A DNA stretch of 38,883 nucleotides from Deferrivibrio essentukiensis (GTDB taxonomy: Bacteria; Chrysiogenota; Deferribacteres; Deferribacterales; Deferrivibrionaceae): assembly GCF_020480685.1 (NCBI RefSeq), contig NZ_JAJAFU010000023.1, forward strand, positions 1 to 38,883. The letters run 5' to 3'. Both the position numbers and the translations under genes were made by a program. Under the pieces are notes generated by a model. That model saw only the letters and a list, made by a program, of their open reading frames with translations, was not told where the DNA came from and did not search any database. Below, piece by piece: positions 1-6,369 of the stretch. The number at the start of each line of letters is the position of its first letter. Position 1 is the stretch's first letter.

Positions 1-189
1 TGTTGGAATAGGGCAGTAAGGGAAGTAGGGGCAAATAAGGCAGGGCCTATGGTGCATCTTATGCCTGTGTTTGGCACAATACTATCCTATATCTTTTTAA
101 AGGAAAAGATATATTTATTTCATATTACGGGGATTATGCTTGTGTTTGCCGGGATTTTTACTACGTGTTTTAAATTTAGCAGAAAATAG
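1..189 (+). CDS. EamA/DMT-family transporter, C-terminal fragment
   Basis: The first 62 codons visible are open from base 1 and end at TAG 187-189, so this is the 3' end of a gene that begins left of the window. The translation holds the last two hydrophobic helices typical of a drug/metabolite (EamA) transporter: a Pro-Val-Phe-Gly helix, a short Lys-Glu-Lys turn, then a Gly-rich helix with a basic tail (KFSRK). The family exports small metabolites through the inner membrane; the substrate cannot be told from this fragment. Its last 75 bases overlap the 3' end of the convergent ygiQ-like gene. Confidence 0.7.
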   Translation, partial: CWNRAVREVGANKAGPMVHLMPVFGTILSYIFLKEKIYLFHITGIMLVFAGIFTTCFKFSRK

Positions 190-1851
190 CTCTTTTTGAG
201 CACTTTTACCTTTTAAACCTTTTTCCACAAATATTTTCTTTTTTTCAAATGGGTCATATTCTAAAAAATACATTAAAGATGAAATAGTTAGTGGTAAAGG
301 GGTAAATATCTGTACCTGCTCAGGGTGGCAGTGCAACTCTTTTTCCATAAAGTTTTTTGCATCTTTCATTTGATTTATGTTGCAGCCCGGATGAGCAGCA
401 ATCATGTAATATGTCAAAAATTGCTTTTTACCATGTTTTTTTGAGATTTCATAAAAGTCCTTAACAAATTTTCTTAAAAGCTCTTTTTGCGGCGGTTTTC
501 CCATTAATTTTAGGACATTTTCATCGGTATGCTCCGGTGCTATTTTTAGCTGCCCTGATACGTGGTCACCAATAAGTTTGTTTAAGTATAGCTTGCCATA
601 AGATTTATCATTATAAATAAGGTCTGGCCTTATGCCGGATGCAATAAATGCTTTTTTTACGGAAGACATTTTTGAAACTTTTTCAAGGAGATTAAGCTGG
701 CTTTTGTGAGAAATTTTCAGCGAGCTACAAATTCCATCAGCTATACACCTTTTATCTTTACATTTGCCAGATTTTAGTTTTTTGGCACATTCTACCCTAT
801 ACATGTTTGCAGTGGGGCCACCTAAATCTTTTATATATCCTTTAAAATCTCTGCATTGAGAAATCTTTTTAACCTCTTTTAATATAGACTCTTGGCTACG
901 AGATATGATTGTTGCCCCTTGATGTACTGCAATTGCGCAAAAATTACACTCACCATAGCACCCTCTGTGAGTTGTGATGGAGTCACCTATTGTTTCCATT
1001 GCCTTTATCTTCTCTTTGTATAAAGGATGAGGATTATTTTCAAAGTCAAGATTATAAATTTCATCAATTTCTGCTTCACTCAGGTGTCGCATAGGTGGAT
1101 TGTGGATTAGATAGCGGTTATCATGCTTTTGCATTAATCCATTAGCATTTAGTGGGTCATTGTTTGCATAAAGCTGCAGATAACAATCGGTAAGCTTATG
1201 TTTATCTTTTAATAAATCTTCAAAATCTGCTAATTTTATATAATCATCCACAGGCTCTTTTGATATGTAACAGAGTCCATTTATCTTATTAATAGGTAAA
1301 TTATTTTTAAGAGACTGAGCAATTTGAAGAGTCGTCAGCTCGGCCATTCCGTAGACAAGATAATCTGCCTTTGAGTCAAATAAAATAGACCTTTTGATAG
1401 AGTCAGACCAATAGTCGTAATGTGCTATTCTTCTAAGGCTTGCTTCAATACCACCAATTATGATTGGTTTAGTATTTTTAAAATGTTGGCGGATGAGATT
1501 AACATATTTGATTACAGCTCTATCAGGCCTTTTATTATTTTGTCCGCCCGGTGTGTAATCGTCAGATTTTCTTTTTTTTAAAAGTGAAGTATAGTTTGCA
1601 ACCATAGAGTCAACACTTCCGGCTGTGACACCCCAAAAAAGATTTGGCTCGCCAAACCTTTTAATCTCGTCACTATCAAGATTTGGCTGAGGGATAACTG
1701 CTACTTTGAAACCATTGTTTAAAAGATATTTGCCAAGCAGTGCTACTCCAATATAAGATGAGTCGATGTAGGCATCCCCTGTGACAAAAATTATATCGAC
1801 ACTATCCCATTTTAGTTTTTTTACTTCATCTGATGTAATCGGTAAAAACAT
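115..1851 (-). CDS. YgiQ family radical SAM protein (UPF0313)
   Basis: 578 residues, close to the usual size of the UPF0313/YgiQ family. The N-terminal third looks like a cobalamin-binding-type Rossmann region (residues about 15-190), followed by the radical SAM cysteine triad C298-x3-C302-x2-C305 in the context HRGCYGECNFC, which binds a 4Fe-4S cluster and S-adenosylmethionine. The C-terminus is basic (KTRSKNPGKHKH). The reaction and substrate of this family are not established. The start ATG at 1851 has a good ribosome binding site (AAGGA, about 7 bases upstream). It is divergent from pgsA with only 32 bases between the two starts, and its 3' end overlaps the tail of the EamA gene by 75 bases in the opposite direction. 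Confidence 0.88.
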   Translation of the reverse strand: MFLPITSDEVKKLKWDSVDIIFVTGDAYIDSSYIGVALLGKYLLNNGFKVAVIPQPNLDSDEIKRFGEPNLFWGVTAGSVDSMVANYTSLLKKRKSDDYTPGGQNNKRPDRAVIKYVNLIRQHFKNTKPIIIGGIEASLRRIAHYDYWSDSIKRSILFDSKADYLVYGMAELTTLQIAQSLKNNLPINKINGLCYISKEPVDDYIKLADFEDLLKDKHKLTDCYLQLYANNDPLNANGLMQKHDNRYLIHNPPMRHLSEAEIDEIYNLDFENNPHPLYKEKIKAMETIGDSITTHRGCYGECNFCAIAVHQGATIISRSQESILKEVKKISQCRDFKGYIKDLGGPTANMYRVECAKKLKSGKCKDKRCIADGICSSLKISHKSQLNLLEKVSKMSSVKKAFIASGIRPDLIYNDKSYGKLYLNKLIGDHVSGQLKIAPEHTDENVLKLMGKPPQKELLRKFVKDFYEISKKHGKKQFLTYYMIAAHPGCNINQMKDAKNFMEKELHCHPEQVQIFTPLPLTISSLMYFLEYDPFEKKKIFVEKGLKGKSAQKELFSAKFKTRSKNPGKHKHNPRNMK

Positions 1852-1869
1852 GCATATCCTTTAATTATG

Positions 1870-1878
1870 TGTTATAAT
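1870..1878 (+). promoter_or_regulatory. extended -10 promoter of pgsA, probably leaderless
   Basis: TGTTATAAT is a perfect extended -10 element (TG-N-TATAAT). No -35 box lies 16-18 bases upstream. Only five bases separate the -10 hexamer from the pgsA ATG at 1884, so transcription would start at or within a base or two of the start codon. No Shine-Dalgarno sequence precedes the ATG. Confidence 0.6.
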
Positions 1879-1883
1879 CTGCT

Positions 1884-2429
1884 ATGAAAATTCTCACTAT
1901 ACCAAATATTTTAACATTATTTAGGTTTTTTGTAATACCTTTTGTCGTTTACAATATATATATTTCAAATTTTTATACAGCATTATTTTTAATTTTTATT
2001 GCAGTTTTGACAGATGGGCTGGATGGCTTTATAGCAAGAAAGTTTGATCAAACATCAAAATTGGGGAAGATAATTGACCCGTTAGCTGACAAGCTTCTTG
2101 TGATTTCTTCTCTTGTGACAGTTTATTTTAATAAAGATATAAACTTTAGCAGTATTTTGATAACAGCTATTATATTTCGTGAAGTATATATTTTAGCAGG
2201 TGGCTTATTGCTTCTGATGAAATCAAAAAGATTTAAAATTGCTCCTACCATAGTAGGGAAGATAACTGCATTTTGTGAATTTATGATGCTGATACTGATA
2301 ATATTGAATCAGGTTACAGCAAGATTAAGCTATTTGCTTAATCTAAGTCTTTGGGCTGTAATTATTATGCTGATAATTTCATTTGTACAGTATTCAGTTA
2401 TGGGGTTTAAGTATTTGAGTGATGAGTGA
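1884..2429 (+). CDS. pgsA: CDP-diacylglycerol--glycerol-3-phosphate 3-phosphatidyltransferase
   Basis: 181 residues, the standard length for PgsA. It makes phosphatidylglycerol phosphate from CDP-diacylglycerol and glycerol-3-phosphate in the inner membrane. The CDP-alcohol phosphatidyltransferase signature is complete: D44 and D47 in DGLDG, then AR, then G-x3-D-x3-D in the stretch GKIIDPLADK. Four to six hydrophobic helices surround it. The N-terminus MKILTIPNILTLFR is typical, which supports the ATG at 1884 even though it has no Shine-Dalgarno sequence. The gene stands alone, with a tRNA gene downstream, and its last codons run into a heptamer-periodic region. Confidence 0.92.
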   Translation: MKILTIPNILTLFRFFVIPFVVYNIYISNFYTALFLIFIAVLTDGLDGFIARKFDQTSKLGKIIDPLADKLLVISSLVTVYFNKDINFSSILITAIIFREVYILAGGLLLLMKSKRFKIAPTIVGKITAFCEFMMLILIILNQVTARLSYLLNLSLWAVIIMLIISFVQYSVMGFKYLSDE

Positions 2430-2465
2430 CGGGTGCTTATATGTTGTTACTGTGATTATGCGTCC

Positions 2466-2507
2466 CGAATCACGGCTTACGGTTCACGGATCACGATTTA
2501 CAGTTAT
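2466..2507. repeat. degenerate heptamer array A
   Basis: Six consecutive seven-base units with the loose consensus C[GA][GA]NT[CT]A, for example CGGTTCA followed by CGGATCA. Weaker seven-base phasing can be followed back to about 2417, across the last codons of pgsA. No two units are identical, so this is a periodic word pattern and not a simple tandem repeat. It lies between pgsA and the tRNA promoter. Confidence 0.6.
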
Positions 2508-2520
2508 TAAATTTGGCTAA

Positions 2521-2549
2521 TTGACAAAATTAAAAAAAAGTATTAAATG
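2521..2549 (+). promoter_or_regulatory. sigma-70-type promoter of tRNA-Gly
   Basis: A consensus -35 box TTGACA (2521-2526) is followed 17 bases later by a weak -10 box TAAATG (2544-2549). Transcription would start about five bases before the mature tRNA 5' end. The -10 assignment is the uncertain part. Confidence 0.45.
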
Positions 2550-2560
2550 ATTATTCCCGT

Positions 2561-2633
2561 GCGGGTGTAGCTCAGTTGGTAGAGCATCAGCTTCCCAAGC
2601 TGAGGGTCGCGGGTTCGAGTCCCGTCACCCGCT
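2561..2633 (+). tRNA. tRNA-Gly (anticodon CCC)
   Basis: A 73-base cloverleaf can be folded by hand. The acceptor stem GCGGGTG pairs with CACCCGC (2626-2632) and leaves discriminator T. The D-arm contains AGCTCAGTTGGTAGAGC, the anticodon stem TCAGC/GCTGA holds loop TTCCCAA, and the T-arm carries GGTTCGAGTCC. The anticodon CCC reads GGG glycine codons. The 3' CCA is not encoded, because the next bases are TTC. No duplicated 3' end was seen nearby, so there is no sign of integration at this site. Confidence 0.96.
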
Positions 2634-2753
2634 TTCTTTGTGTCTGTTTTATTAGTCATTAACCTAAAAATTATAGGTATTTATTAATAATCAAAAGAAT
2701 ATTATTTGTTAAATAGTTTTATTTTTGTGAAAAAAACTATATAAATATCTTAG

Positions 2754-2810
2754 AATACTAAAAAAATGTTGACAAGAAGAAATAAAGCGTTAGTATTTTG
2801 ATAATACTAA
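2754..2810. promoter_or_regulatory. AATACTAA half-sites around the mshA promoter (operator candidate)
   Basis: The octamer AATACTAA occurs at 2754-2761 and 2803-2810, and its exact reverse complement TTAGTATT at 2790-2797. The last two form an 8-bp inverted repeat with a 5-base loop covering the -10 box and the expected transcription start. The first copy lies just upstream of the -35 box. This arrangement suits a repressor or activator, though a 5' hairpin in the RNA is also possible. Confidence 0.45.
2769..2796 (+). promoter_or_regulatory. strong sigma-70-type promoter of the mshA-like pilin gene
   Basis: TTGACA (2769-2774), a 16-base spacer and TAGTAT (2791-2796) form a near-consensus promoter. 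The expected start near 2803 gives a leader of about 20 bases before the ATG at 2825, with a clean GGAGG (2813-2817) in between. The -10 box lies inside an inverted repeat described separately. Confidence 0.7.
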
Positions 2811-2824
2811 ATGGAGGTTTATTT

Positions 2825-3286
2825 ATGAACAAAAAAGGCTTTACACTAATTGAATTAGTAATCGTCATTGTAATTCTTGGTATTTTGGCTGCAGTGGCTG
2901 TGCCTAAATTTGCCAATCTTTCAAAAGATGCAAAGATTTCCGTTGTTAAAGGTTTGGGCGGTGCAGTAAGCGCTGCTAAAGACATAGTCAGAGCTAAGTG
3001 GCTTATTCAGGATAATCAAAGTGCTGATAATGTTACTGTTGATGGGACCCTTATAAAAGTTTATACTTCTGACAATAGAACTGGTTATCCTAAAGCTGAT
3101 GGTACAGGTATATTGAAAGCTGTAGATTTTGATGCTGATAGGTTTGATAATGATACTTCGGGCACTGATACTGTGTATTTTTTATATAAAAATACTACTA
3201 GCTCAGACAACTGCTATGTATTATATGATGCTTCTGTTACAACGAGTGCACCAGTTGTAACTATTAAAACTGACGGTTGTAAATAA
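2825..3286 (+). CDS. mshA: MSHA-family major type IV pilin
   Basis: 153 residues. The class III leader is very short (MNKKG) and is followed by FTLIELVIVIVILGILAAVA, so processing between Gly5 and Phe6 with Glu at mature position 5 is expected. The region after the helix (VKGLGGAVSAAKDIV) and the segment around GYPKADGTGI resemble MshA pilins. Two cysteines near the C-terminus (DNCYV and DGCK) would close a D-region loop. The start is ATG 2825, supported by GGAGG seven bases upstream; an in-frame TTG 27 bases earlier lacks support. The gene stands alone between a strong promoter and a terminator, which fits high expression of a major subunit. It contains four Asp-Asn-X-Ser/Thr sequons. Its partner assembly genes lie 3 kb downstream. 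Confidence 0.85.
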   Translation: MNKKGFTLIELVIVIVILGILAAVAVPKFANLSKDAKISVVKGLGGAVSAAKDIVRAKWLIQDNQSADNVTVDGTLIKVYTSDNRTGYPKADGTGILKAVDFDADRFDNDTSGTDTVYFLYKNTTSSDNCYVLYDASVTTSAPVVTIKTDGCK

Positions 3287-3289
3287 TTA

Positions 3290-3323
3290 AATCAAAAGCG
3301 GCTCATCTGAGCCGCTTTTGATT
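3290..3323 (+). terminator. rho-independent terminator after mshA (probably bidirectional)
   Basis: A perfect 16-bp inverted repeat (3290-3305 against 3308-3323) has a GC-rich core AGCGGCTCA and A-rich and T-rich arms. It begins three bases after the pilin stop codon. Because the stem starts with an A-rich arm and ends in TTTTGATT, it can act in both directions. Confidence 0.85.
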
Positions 3324-3370
3324 TGTTATATTTCTATACATCATCTTAAATATTTAACATTAAACCTTTT

Positions 3371-3433
3371 AGTACTTAGTACTTAGCACTTAATACTTAA
3401 CACTACTAACATTGAACGTTGAACTTAGAACCT
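3371..3433. repeat. degenerate heptamer array B
   Basis: Nine consecutive seven-base units fill the gap between the mshA terminator and the acr3 stop codon. The first four are AGTACTT (twice), AGCACTT and AATACTT; the later ones drift to TGAACTT- and AGAACCT-like words. The phase of seven is kept throughout. This is the same kind of pattern as the array at 2466-2507 but with different words. Confidence 0.65.
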
Positions 3434-3434
3434 T

Positions 3435-4469
3435 TTACATATGACAAAACCACCCCTTTGTTTTATTGCATATTTTAACTACAGACAACATAACAGGGAC
3501 TTCTACCAATACCCCTACCACTGTAGCAAGAGCTGCACCTGATTCAGGCCCAAAAAGTGTAATCGCTGTGGCAACTGCAAGCTCAAAAAAGTTACTTGCA
3601 CCAATAAGAGCCCCCGGAGCTGCAATATTGTGATTGACTTTGAAAAACTTCATTAGCAGATACACTATTGAAGAATTGAAGTATACCTGAATCAGTATCG
3701 GTATTGAGATTAGGATGACGTGAAACCATCTTGTGGTAATATTGTCAGATTGAAAGGCAAATATTAACACAAGAGTCAATAGCAGGGCAGATATTGCCAC
3801 AGGGTGAAGTTTTTGTATAAAATTATTAAACCACTCTTCAGATTTGACTCTTAACAATACTGACCTTGTCCATGCACCCAGAGCAAGGGGGATTACAATA
3901 AAAACTACCACCGAGTAAAATAATACCATAAATGGCACTGTGAGATTTGAGGCACCACTAACCAAAAATTTAACGACCGGAGCAAAAGCAATAAGCATTA
4001 TCAAGTCATTAAATGCTACCTGCACAAGAGTATATCCCGGATCGCCGTCCACAAGATAACTCCATACAAAAACCATAGCTGTGCAAGGGGCAGCCGCCAA
4101 AATAATCACCCCTGCTGTGTATTGGTCAGCAAGCTCAGGCCCGATTAGTGGGGCAAAAAATATCTTAAAAAACAGATAACCGATAAAAGCCATACTGAAA
4201 GGTTTTACAAACCAGTTTACAAAGCCTGTAATTATAAGCCCTTTAGGATTTTTACCCACATTTAACACGGAAGAAAAATCTACCTTTAGCATCATAGGAT
4301 AAATCATCAGCCATATCAAAATAGCGATAGGTAGATTGATTTGAGAGCCTTTGGCAAACTCAATATTTCTCAAAGATTCTATAACACCAGGGATTAATTT
4401 CCCCAAGAAGATTCCTACGACCATACAGATTGCAACCCAAAGGGTTAAGTATCTGTCAAATAAGCTCAT
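3435..4469 (-). CDS. acr3: arsenite efflux permease, ACR3 family
   Basis: 344 residues with about ten hydrophobic segments, the usual length for bacterial Acr3. It exports arsenite, and in some members antimonite, through the inner membrane using the proton gradient. The conserved cysteine motif of the fourth helix is present (AAPCTAMVFVWSYL, Cys near residue 128), as is the following GDPGYTLVQVAFND block. The N-terminus MSLFDRYLTLWVAICMVVGI is characteristic. The gene is 15 bases downstream of arsC on the same strand and is the last gene of the ars operon. It converges on mshA. Confidence 0.93.
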   Translation of the reverse strand: MSLFDRYLTLWVAICMVVGIFLGKLIPGVIESLRNIEFAKGSQINLPIAILIWLMIYPMMLKVDFSSVLNVGKNPKGLIITGFVNWFVKPFSMAFIGYLFFKIFFAPLIGPELADQYTAGVIILAAAPCTAMVFVWSYLVDGDPGYTLVQVAFNDLIMLIAFAPVVKFLVSGASNLTVPFMVLFYSVVVFIVIPLALGAWTRSVLLRVKSEEWFNNFIQKLHPVAISALLLTLVLIFAFQSDNITTRWFHVILISIPILIQVYFNSSIVYLLMKFFKVNHNIAAPGALIGASNFFELAVATAITLFGPESGAALATVVGVLVEVPVMLSVVKICNKTKGWFCHM

Positions 4470-4484
4470 CTTTTTGTTTGCTAT

Positions 4485-4910
4485 TTAAAATTCCTCCAAT
4501 AAATTTTTCAATTCACCTTTTATATAATCTTTAATTTCATCCCTCACTTTTATAAATACCTTTACATTTTCTTCTTCGCTCCCTTCAAATTTTGCAGGGT
4601 CATCAAACCCTTTGTGAATGATTTTTGCCTCTTTTAAATACATTGGGCACGTTTCATTGGCGTGGCCGCATACTGTAACTACCACATCAAAATCGATATT
4701 GCCTAAATCCTGCAACGTCTTTGAATAGTGAGAGCTGACATCCACATTGTCAGCAGTCATGACCTTTACCATGTAGGGATTGAGTCCGTGTTTTTCAATG
4801 CCGGCAGAATATACGTCATATTTGTCGCCAAGATATAATTTTCCATAGCCTTCAGCCATCTGGCTTCTGCACGAGTTGCCCGTGCACAAGAAAAGTAGCC
4901 TCTTTTTCAT
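4485..4910 (-). CDS. arsC: arsenate reductase, thioredoxin-coupled type
   Basis: 141 residues. The fold belongs to low-molecular-weight phosphatases and the enzyme reduces arsenate to arsenite in the cytoplasm. The catalytic P-loop is C9-TGNSC-R15, and the redox relay cysteines C81 and C88 sit in VCGHANETC, matching the Cys10/82/89 triad of the thioredoxin-coupled ArsC family. The start ATG overlaps the stop of the upstream arsR fusion by four bases (ATGA), so translation is probably coupled. The product would hand arsenite to the Acr3 permease encoded next. Confidence 0.94.
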   Translation of the reverse strand: MKKRLLFLCTGNSCRSQMAEGYGKLYLGDKYDVYSAGIEKHGLNPYMVKVMTADNVDVSSHYSKTLQDLGNIDFDVVVTVCGHANETCPMYLKEAKIIHKGFDDPAKFEGSEEENVKVFIKVRDEIKDYIKGELKNLLEEF

Positions 4911-5620
4911 ATCAAATTCTCCTCTTTTAAATGTTCATAAATATCGTTATAGGCTTTATCTATTTGTTCAAAATTTACATCATCAAAATCTATATCCTCT
5001 ATATCCCAAAATAGTATTTTTTGGGCATTAATGCTGTTTTTATGGGATTTGTATGCTTCTTTGCATACAAAAATAACCGTGTCATAATTTTCTTCCAAGA
5101 AATTATTGATGTGTTTTGGGAAAAAGTTTTTATTAGGAAACTTTTCCTTTAAAAAGGTTTTGACATTTTTGTTTATTATAGTACCCGGGTTTGTGCCTGC
5201 ACTAAAGACGGAAAAAGTGGTGTTATTTTTTAGGATAGCCTCAGTGATTTGGCTTCTGCAAGAGTTTTTTGTGCATACAATGAGGATTGTCTTGTTGTCA
5301 GAGCAAGATGACTCGAGATTATTTAAAATAGATATATCTTTTAAGGCTGTATCGGTTGCGCCGAAATTTTTTAAGATTGATTGTAGGATTGAATAAAAGT
5401 CGGAGTCTAACTTTTTGTTAATGGAGTAGTAAATCCATTTGCCGTTTTTTTCTCCAATGATTATATCCGCATTTTTTAGCTTTGAAAGATGTGTGGAGAG
5501 GGTAGATTGCTTTAATTTTAAGACCTTTTCTATTTCGCAAACACAAAGTGATTTTTCTTGCAAAAGGTTTAATATCCTTAGTCTTTGCTCGTCGGCAATT
5601 GTTTTGAGAAAGTTAATCAT
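4907..5620 (-). CDS. ArsR-family repressor fused to an ArsC/LMW-phosphatase-like domain
   Basis: 237 residues in two parts. Residues 1-90 are an ArsR/SmtB winged helix: EQRLRILNLL, then C26-V-C28 in the metal-binding helix, then the recognition helix KQSTLSTHLSKLKNADI. Residues about 110-235 are a phosphatase-fold domain with P-loop C116-TKNSC-R122 and a FWDIED acid motif. In this domain the resolving pair is incomplete: C186 is present, but the position of the second cysteine in ArsC (VC-x6-C) is His193. The domain may therefore bind or sense arsenate, use a different electron donor, or be a slow reductase. The gene heads the ars operon and overlaps arsC by four bases. It probably represses its own promoter through the operator at 5628-5651. 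Confidence 0.85.
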   Translation of the reverse strand: MINFLKTIADEQRLRILNLLQEKSLCVCEIEKVLKLKQSTLSTHLSKLKNADIIIGEKNGKWIYYSINKKLDSDFYSILQSILKNFGATDTALKDISILNNLESSCSDNKTILIVCTKNSCRSQITEAILKNNTTFSVFSAGTNPGTIINKNVKTFLKEKFPNKNFFPKHINNFLEENYDTVIFVCKEAYKSHKNSINAQKILFWDIEDIDFDDVNFEQIDKAYNDIYEHLKEENLI

Positions 5621-5626
5621 ACGGAT

Positions 5627-5654
5627 AACATATCAATAAATTGCGATATGTCAA
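5627..5654 (-). promoter_or_regulatory. ars operon promoter with ArsR-type operator
   Basis: On the minus strand, TTGACA (plus 5649-5654) and TATGTT (plus 5627-5632) are separated by 16 bases. A 7-bp perfect inverted repeat, ACATATC and GATATGT with a 10-base spacer (5628-5634 and 5645-5651), overlaps the end of the -35 box and the -10 box. A repressor bound there would block RNA polymerase. The start codon of the fused regulator lies only seven bases downstream of the element. Confidence 0.65.
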
Positions 5655-5751
5655 TATGAAAAATGTAAAAATGTTAAATGGTTGTATTTTGCTTGAAATA
5701 AAAAGTAATAAGTATTAAAATTTAAAATGAGTTATACTCGGAGAAATCTAT

Positions 5752-6333
5752 ATGCCACCTTTAGCTAAAAAAACTGACAAAAAATATACATATCAAGATT
5801 ATTTAAATTGGCCTGATGATGAAAGGTGGGAAATTATTAATGGTGATGCGTATAATATGAGCCCATCTCCTGTAAGAAAACATCAGGCTATAAGCAGAAA
5901 TATAACTTGGCAAATTGGTTTGCAAAAAGATAAATTAAAGAGTTGTTCCTTTTTTGAAGCACCAATGGATGTTGTTTTTGATGAGTATAATATAGTTCAG
6001 CCTGATATATTTATAGTGTGTGATAAAAATAAAAAAACTGATTATATTTTTGAAATACCAGCACTAATTATTGAAATAGTTTCCCCTTCAACTGAGCTTA
6101 AAGATAAAAGAGAAAAATTTCATCTTTATGAACGTTTTGGTGTAAAAGAGTATATAATAATTTATCCGGAAAGAGAATATATTGAAAGATACATACTTAA
6201 AAGAGGGAAATATGGCGCACCTGAGATTTTTAACTGGGATGAAACATTAAACATGAAAACGTTTGATTTAGAGATATCTTTATGGGAAGTATTTGATAAG
6301 GATATTAGCAGTGAAGATTATGGTAACATTTGA
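5752..6333 (+). CDS. Uma2 family endonuclease-like protein (DUF820, PD-(D/E)XK fold)
   Basis: 193 residues. The N-terminus has the typical TYQDYLNWPDDERWEIINGD stretch of the Uma2/DUF820 family. The catalytic-type core follows: an acidic residue in VQPDIFIV, then PALIIEIVSPST with a Glu and a downstream Lys, then HLYERFGVKEYIIIYP. Members have a restriction-endonuclease-like fold but no well-defined cellular role. The ATG at 5752 is preceded by GGAGA at seven bases. A weak promoter (TTGAAA 5693-5698, 17 bases, TAAAAT 5716-5721) may serve it and the pilus operon behind it. mshQ starts 36 bases after its stop, so the two may be co-transcribed. It is an accessory gene with no known link to pili. 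Confidence 0.85.
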   Translation: MPPLAKKTDKKYTYQDYLNWPDDERWEIINGDAYNMSPSPVRKHQAISRNITWQIGLQKDKLKSCSFFEAPMDVVFDEYNIVQPDIFIVCDKNKKTDYIFEIPALIIEIVSPSTELKDKREKFHLYERFGVKEYIIIYPEREYIERYILKRGKYGAPEIFNWDETLNMKTFDLEISLWEVFDKDISSEDYGNI

Positions 6334-6369
6334 TTTAAAAGAATATTATTTCAAAAAAGATGGTGTTTG

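Noticed and set aside
2561-2633. tRNA-Gly as an integration site of a genomic island
   Set aside because: No integrase gene and no repeated copy of the tRNA 3' end were seen in the window.
2466-3433. CRISPR-like or mobile-element end repeats
   Set aside because: The units are seven bases long, degenerate and without spacers of constant length; no cas gene, transposase or terminal inverted repeats are nearby.
4907-5620. ArsR-ArsC fusion as a sequencing error joining two genes
   Set aside because: The frame is continuous through a normal linker, there is no internal stop or start with a ribosome binding site, and the promoter lies only before the ArsR part.
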